A stretch of 15,947 nucleotides of DNA, taken from NCBI GenBank assembly GCA_023428915.1, contig JAEYWL010000049.1, forward strand, positions 1-15,947, written 5' to 3'. This stretch comes from Verrucomicrobiota bacterium (GTDB taxonomy: Bacteria > Chlamydiota > Chlamydiia > Chlamydiales > JAEYWL01). Numbering within the stretch: the first letter of the stretch is position 1; each line of letters begins with the position of its first letter. The notes beneath the pieces are model-generated. The model was given only the letters and a program-made list of their open reading frames with translations, did no database searches and was not told the origin of the DNA. The translations under genes and the position numbers were made by a program. This document shows positions 1 to 6,092 of the stretch, piece after piece.

Positions 1-73
1 TAGACAATCGATCTGACGCATCTAACGCCTTGCCAAGGGGAAGAACCCTTGGCTTCGGCATTATCTGCGCCAT
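1..73 (-). CDS. Possible 5' end of outward-reading transposase, cut by window edge
   Basis: An ATG on the minus strand at 73 opens a frame that runs without a stop off the left edge; its first residues are MAQIMPKPRVLP. The identical frame exists in the right-hand copy. The start lies about 48 bp inside the inferred IS end (121), a normal distance for a transposase start. There is no convincing Shine-Dalgarno, and an in-frame TAG lies a few codons upstream. With only 24 codons visible, identity as a transposase is inferred from position alone. Confidence 0.3.
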   Translation of the reverse strand, partial: MAQIMPKPRVLPLGKALDASDRLS

Positions 74-124
74 CTCAATTATCTAATTAAGCTTGTGCTA
101 AGATTTAGGGGACAACTTGGGTTT
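1..124 (+). repeat. Left 124-bp inverted repeat, IS-like end
   Basis: Bases 1-124 are a perfect reverse complement of bases 15824-15947; identity stops at base 125. The inner edge carries GGGGACAACTTGGG (108-121) followed by TTTAAAT. The same arrangement, read outward, starts the right copy, as expected for the terminus of an insertion sequence whose body lies outside the window. A GCCAAGGG/CCCTTGGC hairpin (32-53, 6-nt loop) sits inside. I infer that two copies of one IS flank the region in opposite orientation and that the sequence was cut inside both. The IS family cannot be named from this much sequence. Confidence 0.9.
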
Positions 125-158
125 AAATGATGAACTGCTCAGGATAAAACAGTCCTGT

Positions 159-995
159 TTAAACATCACTAGTCTGGATCTCGTTCCCTTTCCCAAACTC
201 TGATTTGAGGGATTGGACTTTTAAACATCTTGCAGCAAACCATGTGGTAATTTGCTCCCGATAGTACGAGTCGTCACAAGAAGAGTTTAAATGATAAAAA
301 CACTCTTCAGGGTGATTTTCATGCCACTCATACCTGCTGTAGCCCACTATTTCCACACCTTTATAAAAGACAAAGTGGAAGGTATGGGCATCATGAATAA
401 ACTCTTTCGCACCGCCGTATTTCATTAAAAAATTACGTGCAGCCTCCCATTCTTCTGGATGGGTGCAAAAACGCAGACAAGCTCTTTTAAAGCCTGCTTT
501 ATTAAGAATAGCTTTAATAAAAACATCCTTGCCATGATTATATTTGCTAAAAGTATGCCCTCTTTGCCCTGCATCGGGATTTTTTACTAATTCACTTTTT
601 AAGGCGGCATAAGCTTTTAAATCATCCGGATGGGTACGAAGATAATCGCGAAAGGCAAGATTGAGTGCAATTTCAGGATTGCCTTCTTCATATGCATGCA
701 AATTGATATTCAACCCCTCTTTTCTTTTTGAAAAACCTGAGTGAAATGGTATATTATATTCTCCCCTATACGAATATCCAATGGCAGCAAGTTGTGAAAT
801 GACTGCCAAATTGTCTTTGAAAACAGCAATAATATCTATTTTTGGTTTTGCAATAAGCCCATGAATAGCCGTAGATCCTACATGATGCACAGCCAAGCAC
901 TCTTGCTGCAAACAGCTTTTAATCAAATCAGCTTCCTGTTGAAACATTTCAGGCCAATGAGAATCATAAGGGACAACTTTTATTGAATGGCTCAT
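159..995 (-). CDS. GrpB-family (UPF0157) protein fused to GNAT-like C-terminal domain
   Basis: 278 aa. Residues 1 to about 165 form a GrpB/UPF0157 domain, a nucleotidyltransferase-fold family of unclear substrate. Its hallmark HHVGSTAIHGLIAKPKIDII is at about 37-56, and the motif RTHPDDLKAYAALK lies further on. From about 168 the sequence changes character (GFKRACLRFCTHPEEWEAARNF, then HTFHFVFYKGVEIVGYSRYE and a NHPEECFYHLNSSCDDSYYRE segment) and resembles a GNAT acetyltransferase-like half. It is soluble, with no signal peptide. It is divergent from the bicupin gene across 145 bp, and its stop lies only 35 bp from the IS-like repeat. Substrates are unknown; the GrpB assignment is firm, the GNAT one moderate. 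Confidence 0.8.
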   Translation of the reverse strand: MSHSIKVVPYDSHWPEMFQQEADLIKSCLQQECLAVHHVGSTAIHGLIAKPKIDIIAVFKDNLAVISQLAAIGYSYRGEYNIPFHSGFSKRKEGLNINLHAYEEGNPEIALNLAFRDYLRTHPDDLKAYAALKSELVKNPDAGQRGHTFSKYNHGKDVFIKAILNKAGFKRACLRFCTHPEEWEAARNFLMKYGGAKEFIHDAHTFHFVFYKGVEIVGYSRYEWHENHPEECFYHLNSSCDDSYYREQITTWFAARCLKVQSLKSEFGKGNEIQTSDV

Positions 996-1051
996 AGAAT
1001 TGCGGGTCGGATTTTGAATTTTCAGTCAATTTTATGCAGCAAGCACAATTA

Positions 1052-1082
1052 TGAACAGCTTTTTTTTCCAAATAACTGTTCA
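1052..1082. promoter_or_regulatory. Dyad TGAACAG-N17-CTGTTCA in divergent spacer
   Basis: A 7-bp inverted repeat with arms at 1052-1058 and 1076-1082 lies in the spacer between the GrpB-GNAT gene and the bicupin gene. Its right arm coincides with the best -35 candidate for the bicupin promoter. It could be an operator serving one or both divergent genes. The arms are short, so chance is possible. Confidence 0.35.
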
Positions 1083-1105
1083 ATAAACAACTAATATTCT
1101 ATAGA
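1077..1105 (+). promoter_or_regulatory. Candidate sigma70 promoter of bicupin gene
   Basis: TGTTCA (1077-1082) and TATAGA (1100-1105) are separated by 17 bp and lie about 35 bp upstream of the ATG. The match to consensus is weak (3/6 and 4/6), but spacing and position are right. A good Shine-Dalgarno (AAGGAG, 1130-1135) precedes the start at 1141. Confidence 0.3.
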
Positions 1106-1140
1106 TTTTTTTAATAGGACGCTTAAATTAAGGAGATTCT

Positions 1141-2142
1141 ATGGAAAACAAGTTTTTTTTTGATTCAGCAAAAAAGCAACCAGAAACTCAAAGCGAGGCT
1201 GGTTCATTTATTCTCATAACCGATAAAGATGTGCCGGGTTTTAATAATATTGCCTATGGCAAGTTGAAATTAAATCAAGGAGGAGCCATTGAACCCATTT
1301 GGCATCCAAATGCCAATAAAATTGGCTACTGTACGCAAGGGAAGCTTCTTGTAAGCATCCGTACACCGGAAACCAATGAAGTATTCACTGTCAGCAAAGG
1401 CGAAATGTGCTTTATACCAAAAGGGTATGTGCATCATTTTGAAAACCTGGATGCAAAAGAGTCAGTCATTAGCTTCGCATTTGATAACAATTTTCCTGAA
1501 CTAATGCAATTTTCCAAAGCCATTTATTCACTTAAAGATACGGTCTTTAACACGACATTTCACTCCAACTCATCATTTGCCGAGGGACTAGCCAAGACTA
1601 AGTCAAATACTGTACTTAGAAAATTGCCAAAAACAAGCTCTATCGGGAAGGATTCCAGTAAATACAAATTTAATATTGAGGGTGCTGGCAAGCCCGTGCA
1701 AACTCCTGGAGGGTATTTGCGCTTTGGAATTCAATCTGTTTTTCCGGCGCTGCAAGGTCTAGGCATTCTTGGTTTTGGCTTAAACGCCAAAGGTTGCGTT
1801 GAACCCCACTGGCACACTAATGCCGGAGAACTCGTCTTTATTGTGAAGGGCGCCACCCGTATTACAATTTTATCTCCGGATGGCTCTATAACAACTCATG
1901 AAGTTGGAGCCGGCCAAGGCATATTCGCACCCGCTTCTCATTTCCATAATATTGAAAATATTAGCTCGGAAGAGGCTGAGGTTATTGCTTTTTTTAATAA
2001 TGCCGCTCCTGATTATATAGGCGTTGCAGAAGTATTTGGGTCTTACTCAAACGATTTTTTAGCTTCTGTATTTAATGTAGAACCCGGCTATTTTGAACAA
2101 TTCAAGAAAACAGAAAAGCCGCTTATTATCGTGCCGGTCTAA
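1141..2142 (+). CDS. Bicupin protein, oxalate decarboxylase-like
   Basis: 333 aa with two cupin domains, at about 35-115 and 190-285. The second has a full metal site: H223, H225 and E230 in EPHWHTNAGE, and distal H269 in PASHFHNIEN. The first is degenerate: the equivalent segment reads EPIWHPNANK, so the first His is Ile53 and the Glu is Lys60, leaving H55 and H98. Classical oxalate decarboxylases are somewhat longer and bind Mn in both domains, with the N-terminal site catalytic, so real oxalate decarboxylase activity is doubtful. There is no signal peptide. The start follows AAGGAG by 5 bp. The gene stands alone: a strong terminator follows it. The nearby gntR-MFS pair may be functionally linked, but no sequence evidence proves this. 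Confidence 0.8.
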   Translation: MENKFFFDSAKKQPETQSEAGSFILITDKDVPGFNNIAYGKLKLNQGGAIEPIWHPNANKIGYCTQGKLLVSIRTPETNEVFTVSKGEMCFIPKGYVHHFENLDAKESVISFAFDNNFPELMQFSKAIYSLKDTVFNTTFHSNSSFAEGLAKTKSNTVLRKLPKTSSIGKDSSKYKFNIEGAGKPVQTPGGYLRFGIQSVFPALQGLGILGFGLNAKGCVEPHWHTNAGELVFIVKGATRITILSPDGSITTHEVGAGQGIFAPASHFHNIENISSEEAEVIAFFNNAAPDYIGVAEVFGSYSNDFLASVFNVEPGYFEQFKKTEKPLIIVPV

Positions 2143-2159
2143 TTTCCTTAAAAAATAGT

Positions 2160-2185
2160 AAAGAGGAAAAATATTTTTCCTCTTT
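2160..2185 (+). terminator. Rho-independent terminator after bicupin gene
   Basis: A perfect 26-nt palindrome centred at 2172.5 (AAAGAGGAAAAA and its complement) begins 18 bp after the bicupin stop and is followed by a T-rich tract (CTTGTTTATTTTT). It should insulate gntR-MFS from bicupin transcription. Confidence 0.75.
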
Positions 2186-2192
2186 CTTGTTT

Positions 2193-2228
2193 ATTTTTAT
2201 CGATAAAAATTCATTTTATCGATAAAAT
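2193..2228. promoter_or_regulatory. Two tandem palindromic operators upstream of gntR
   Basis: ATTTTTATCGATAAAAAT (2193-2210) and ATTTTATCGATAAAAT (2213-2228) are perfect palindromes with the same TTTTATCGATAAAA core. Their centres are 19 bp apart, close to two helical turns, so two dimers would bind on nearly the same DNA face. The second overlaps a possible -10 (TATACT, 2228-2233). They sit 32 bp before gntR, so autoregulation by the GntR protein is the natural inference. I did not see this core elsewhere in the window. Confidence 0.65.
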
Positions 2229-2259
2229 ATACTTAACCCTCTAAAACAGGTTAAGTAAA

Positions 2260-2928
2260 ATGTCAAACAATGACACCATCACAAATCAATGCACGCATAA
2301 ATTGCGTCATGCAATCATTAAAGGGGAATTTGCCCCTGGCGAAAAGCTGAAAATCGAACGCTTAAAGCTATATTTGAATTCCGGGCCAACTCCCATACGC
2401 GAAGCTCTTTCCCGCCTAATTAACAGTGGATTAATCATCGATGAAGCTAATAAAGGGTTTCGAGTTAAGCCATTGGTAGAAAAAGAGGTTATCGATATCT
2501 ACAACACCTTCATTGCAATCGAACAGTTAGCTCTTCAAAAGTCTATACAGCAAGGAAGCTTGCAATGGGAAGCGGGGGTTGCAGGTGCATTGCATGCATT
2601 GGCAATAATTGAAAAGAATTCGGTTTCTGTAGATTTAGAGGCATGGGTGGATTGCAATTATCAATTCCACCTAGCCTTGATCAATGGCTGCGACTCCCCT
2701 TGCCTGCTGCAAATAAGAGAAAATCTTTACCAGCAGTTTGACCGGTTCTGCCGTTTAAGCTTCTTAGCCAATAGAGAAAGGTTGCAGCTAAACCATCAAG
2801 AACACATTGACATCGCTGAAGCCGCTTTAGCAAGAAATGATGTGCAGGCCTGCACCTTAATTAAAAAGCATCTTGAGTACTCAAAAGGCATCGTCCTTGA
2901 AAATTTAAAAGAGTTGAAGTTTCTATGA
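2260..2928 (+). CDS. GntR-family transcriptional regulator (FadR-type, FCD domain)
   Basis: 222 aa. The N-terminal winged helix (about 8-72) contains LRHAIIKGEFAPGEKL and GPTPIREALSRLINSGLI, which are classic GntR signatures. The C-terminal all-helical FCD domain spans about 76-212. Candidate metal/ligand residues are H137, H182 and H204; the Asp usually four residues before the first His is N133 here, so metal binding may be altered. FCD regulators normally sense small carboxylates and repress linked genes. The stop overlaps the MFS start by 4 nt (ATGA), giving translational coupling, so it most likely controls the downstream exporter and itself through the twin palindromes upstream. Effector unknown. 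Confidence 0.92.
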   Translation: MSNNDTITNQCTHKLRHAIIKGEFAPGEKLKIERLKLYLNSGPTPIREALSRLINSGLIIDEANKGFRVKPLVEKEVIDIYNTFIAIEQLALQKSIQQGSLQWEAGVAGALHALAIIEKNSVSVDLEAWVDCNYQFHLALINGCDSPCLLQIRENLYQQFDRFCRLSFLANRERLQLNHQEHIDIAEAALARNDVQACTLIKKHLEYSKGIVLENLKELKFL

Positions 2929-4310
2929 CGACTGATATTCGCTATGGCATCCGTTTAGCCATCATTTATTCATTAGTGTGGTTTATCGATTTGCTCGACG
3001 CTTCCTCATTAAATGTATCCGCACCTGAAATTGCCCAATTTTTTGGTGTAATGGCTACAAATGCAGAATGGGTAATTGTAGGTTTTTTACTTACCATGTC
3101 TATTGGTATTAGCATCAGCGGCTGGCTTGGTGAACGGTTCGGCACCAGGAAAATTTTTATCTTATCGCAAATCACTTACCTGTTGAGTTCATTAGGCTGC
3201 GGCCTCTCCTTTTCCCTGACGTCGCTGATTGCAATGCGTATGCTTCAGGGTTTTGCGGCCGGCATGGCAATTCCAATCGGCATGGCGGCCTTAATGCGCG
3301 CGCTGCCTAAACCCATGTGGGCCAAAACTAATGCCTGCATGAACTTAGTTACTTTGATAGCCCCTGCAATAGGGCCCTTATTTGGCGCCTATGTAACAAA
3401 CTGGTTGAATTGGCAGTGGATTTTTTTTCTAAAAATACCCATTTCTCTAATTTGCCTTGTGCTAAGCTTGTCTTGGGTTCAGCCTGAAAGAGGAAATGCC
3501 CAAAAACCATTTGACTGGACAGGATTTATTTTATGCAGTGCCAGCCTTATTGGAATACTTTGGGCACTATCAGAGGTAGGAAGAATGCCAAATTACACTA
3601 TAGCTTTAATTCTCTTGAGCTCTTGCGCTTGCGCTCTTTTATTTATCCTTTGGGAGGGAAGGACTCCAACTCCCTTGATTCCCTTGAATTTATTTAAAAT
3701 TCCCAGTTTCTCATATGGGAACATTATTCAATCTGCGGCTAATACTATATTTTTAGGGGCAAACTTTCTTATCGCCCTTTACTTGCAGAATGGATTGGGG
3801 CATGACCTTATTACAACAGGCTGGATCATGGCGGCAATTACTCCGGGGATGATGTGCGTACAGCCTATCGTCGGCAGATTATATAACACTTTGGGGCCGC
3901 TGCCTTTTATTATACCGGGGCTGATGCTCCTTTGCTTCAGCACATGGGGCTTTGCCATGACCGATTCCCAAACCCCAACCTATCTTTTGGGTATACTTGT
4001 ATTCGCAATTGGAGCTTCTTCATCGATAATCCAAAGCGCAAATGTCGCCTCGATTTTTAGCCAGCTTCCGCAAGAGTATAAGCGCTCCGGCAGTTCTATC
4101 TATTCATTATTTAAACAGCTTTCAGCAAGCTTCGGGGTAGCTTTATCGACGTTTATCCTCTCAGCTGGGACGGATATTTACAGCATCAATTCAGAAATTC
4201 CTCCGCCAGAAATCTTCCACTACTGCTTTATCATTTTGGGCATTATTCCAGCGCTGGCGTTATTTTGCTGCCCCTACCTTCAGCAACAACAGGAATTGAG
4301 GCAAAACTAA
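2925..4310 (+). CDS. MFS drug:H+ antiporter (DHA2, EmrB/QacA-like)
   Basis: 461 aa and strongly hydrophobic throughout, with around 13-14 membrane segments: an inner-membrane exporter. Visible family motifs are the acidic first helix (WFIDLLDASSLNVSAPEIA), the helix 2-3 loop GWLGERFGTRK (motif A), RMLQGFAAGMAIP, and antiporter motif C around APAIGPLFGAYVTNWLNWQW. The length is slightly short for the family but no part seems missing. No EmrA-like periplasmic adaptor is encoded nearby, so it probably works alone. It is translationally coupled to gntR by a 4-nt overlap, which suggests regulator-controlled efflux. The substrate cannot be read from sequence. Confidence 0.92.
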   Translation: MTTDIRYGIRLAIIYSLVWFIDLLDASSLNVSAPEIAQFFGVMATNAEWVIVGFLLTMSIGISISGWLGERFGTRKIFILSQITYLLSSLGCGLSFSLTSLIAMRMLQGFAAGMAIPIGMAALMRALPKPMWAKTNACMNLVTLIAPAIGPLFGAYVTNWLNWQWIFFLKIPISLICLVLSLSWVQPERGNAQKPFDWTGFILCSASLIGILWALSEVGRMPNYTIALILLSSCACALLFILWEGRTPTPLIPLNLFKIPSFSYGNIIQSAANTIFLGANFLIALYLQNGLGHDLITTGWIMAAITPGMMCVQPIVGRLYNTLGPLPFIIPGLMLLCFSTWGFAMTDSQTPTYLLGILVFAIGASSSIIQSANVASIFSQLPQEYKRSGSSIYSLFKQLSASFGVALSTFILSAGTDIYSINSEIPPPEIFHYCFIILGIIPALALFCCPYLQQQQELRQN

Positions 4311-4368
4311 AAAGATAAAGAAAAGCGGAATATTATATCTTCTATGTTTGCCTTTTGCCTCTATTTTT
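4298..4368 (+). terminator. Long-loop dyad between convergent MFS and C45 genes
   Basis: GAGGCAAAA (4298-4306) pairs with TTTTGCCTC (4353-4361), followed by TATTTTT. A nested AAGATA/TATCTT pair (4312-4317, 4336-4341) lies inside. The dyad covers the last codons of the MFS gene and the stop of the C45-type gene, so it could stop transcripts from the left. The 46-nt loop makes it weaker than a canonical terminator. Confidence 0.4.
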
Positions 4369-6010
4369 GCAGATCGGTTATATCTAACTCATGCAGCTTG
4401 GCTCCACCTGCAAAAGCATTGTCAAAGGCAACCTGAATTTTCTTTTGCCCTGGAAGCATAATCACTTTATGTGCTGTGAGGCTATTGTCCACATAGGGCA
4501 ACTCAAGGCTTCCTTTTACTAACTCAGTGCGATTTAAGCCTTCTTTAGAGATATTTTGTTTAGCTTCAGTGAAATACTGCCCGATAATTTCATGCCGTTC
4601 CTCGCTGTAATGCATATGGTCTGTCATCTTTTTTTTGCCAGTGTAATTGCAATTAGTCGTAACAAGGGGGGTATTATTGCTCCACTCGCGTGCGATGTGT
4701 TGTTTTTTGTCTCCCTGAAATAGGTGGATTGACTTTGCGCGGGCTTTAGAAGTACTATCGGCCAAACTTAAATGATAAGGCCCCATAGGCGGCTTTTCAT
4801 TAACTAATTCCTCTGCCTTGCTCACATTTGGGCAATTTTCCAAACACATGCGGTTGAAAATTGCTGCCGGCATTCCATTTATTTCTTTAGTATCACCAGA
4901 AGCCACATTCATACTTAAGGCCAAGCTTGGGGTTTCATCTTCTCTAAAATAATTGCGAAAAATTTCAAATGTACTTGGCGTTTTTGCTTGCTGCTCTTCT
5001 AACGCCTGTTTTGACTGGAAGTTCATTCCTGTTAAAGTACCGATAAAACCAGGAAAACCGACCTCAATTGTAGAATGTTTTTCATTTGGGTGTTTGCGGT
5101 GAACCATTAGTGTGTTTGTACCAAAGATTCCGGCAGTCGGCCAATCCATATTACGTCCAACCACAACACCTATTTCTGGATCTTTATCCATGACAACCGT
5201 ACAAGCTACTAATGGCTCAGCCTCATTGGCTTCCAGCTCTTCTATTTCATCTTCATTCACTTCTTCTGTCTGTGAATTAATAAGGCCGATTTCGTACGCT
5301 TCCGGAGAAAAATGCAGGCTGTCAGGCATGATATGAAAGATTAATATATCATTAAAAGTGATCTCGCGCCCCTTGCTTCCATTTATTTCTTTAGACCAGT
5401 CATTAAAACCAGCCACCAACCCTTCCATTTCTTCAACGTAAGCTGTAGCCAATGGTTCTTGAAGCATTTTTTCTTTAATTTCAGCCAACGTCCTATTCAC
5501 ATTTTTTGCATCAGGCAGCTCTCCCATCCATTTGGCAAGATCGAGCTTGCTCAACATCTCATTAAAGTGGCTGCCTAACATATAGCCTTGAGAATAGCCC
5601 GCTTTTCTTGGATCTGAATAGTCCAATTCGAGAATAGGGATATCGCCCTTATAGTAAAGTTTGGCTCCTTCCATTTCACATGGCTTAAAAGCATGTTCTT
5701 TCATGTCATGATGGGGCGGCACAATAATATCAAGGGCTTTATGCGCTGCATAAGAAACTGCAGTACAGCCGCCTCCAACTAGGACCGCCCAAACTGCAGG
5801 CCCAAACGCTAAGGTGGGGGCCAAGGCCATTAAGCCAACACCAACCGCACCGCCAATTTTCTCGGCTGTTTTTACTGCGGCAGGATGGCAATACATCCAT
5901 TGGGTGAGTTTGTCTGTATAGGACTCTTCTGAACTAATTGAATGAGTTTGTTTAAATTGATCAGTAAAGCTTTGTACAGTTGAAAATTTACTTGTAGAAC
6001 CTTGCAACAT
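4361..6010 (-). CDS. C45/choloylglycine-hydrolase-like Ntn hydrolase with N-terminal hydrophobic hairpin
   Basis: 549 aa. Residues 110-549 look like the C45/C59 Ntn-hydrolase clan (acyl-CoA:6-APA acyltransferase, choloylglycine hydrolase and acid ceramidase relatives). The candidate nucleophile is Cys270 in EPLVACTVVMDKD, followed by GVVVGRNMDWP (282-292), EVGFPGFIGTLTGMN and YHLSLADSTS. If self-processed, cleavage would fall before Cys270, directly after a very acidic stretch (249-265). The first 50 residues are polar and Ser/Thr-rich, followed by a bilobed hydrophobic segment (about 53-71 and 73-96) with a short turn. That arrangement resembles chlamydial Inc proteins or membrane-anchored effectors. 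It lies 82 bp downstream of the SulP-CA gene on the same strand, separated by an AT-rich dyad. Substrate unknown; the fold is likely, the secretion inferred. Confidence 0.7.
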   Translation of the reverse strand: MLQGSTSKFSTVQSFTDQFKQTHSISSEESYTDKLTQWMYCHPAAVKTAEKIGGAVGVGLMALAPTLAFGPAVWAVLVGGGCTAVSYAAHKALDIIVPPHHDMKEHAFKPCEMEGAKLYYKGDIPILELDYSDPRKAGYSQGYMLGSHFNEMLSKLDLAKWMGELPDAKNVNRTLAEIKEKMLQEPLATAYVEEMEGLVAGFNDWSKEINGSKGREITFNDILIFHIMPDSLHFSPEAYEIGLINSQTEEVNEDEIEELEANEAEPLVACTVVMDKDPEIGVVVGRNMDWPTAGIFGTNTLMVHRKHPNEKHSTIEVGFPGFIGTLTGMNFQSKQALEEQQAKTPSTFEIFRNYFREDETPSLALSMNVASGDTKEINGMPAAIFNRMCLENCPNVSKAEELVNEKPPMGPYHLSLADSTSKARAKSIHLFQGDKKQHIAREWSNNTPLVTTNCNYTGKKKMTDHMHYSEERHEIIGQYFTEAKQNISKEGLNRTELVKGSLELPYVDNSLTAHKVIMLPGQKKIQVAFDNAFAGGAKLHELDITDLQK

Positions 6011-6012
6011 AT

Positions 6013-6089
6013 AAACCTAACTTAATTAATAATATAAATATTATAGTTTATAATTTATATATTGTAAATATAAATATTTAATTAGGTTT
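6013..6089. promoter_or_regulatory. AT-rich dyad between SulP-CA and C45 genes
   Basis: The spacer is almost pure A/T and is closed by matching ends, AAACCTAA (6013-6020) and TTAGGTTT (6082-6089). The interior is loosely self-complementary. It lies after the SulP-CA stop and before the C45-type start on the minus strand, so it may act as a weak terminator, a promoter region for the C45-type gene, or both. The only ribosome-binding hint for the C45-type gene (TTAGG) lies in its left end. Low complexity makes the inner pairing uninformative. Confidence 0.35.
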
Positions 6090-6092
6090 TCG

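Noticed and set aside
32..53. GCCAAGGG/CCCTTGGC hairpin as a terminator or integron-like site
   Set aside because: It lies within the probable transposase frame, has no T-tract, and no recombination-site core is visible; it may be a chance or IS-internal structure.
5112..5336. Ser-rich 74-codon frame opposite the C45-type gene
   Set aside because: Its Ser-rich composition is the mirror of the acidic stretch of the real gene; a shadow.
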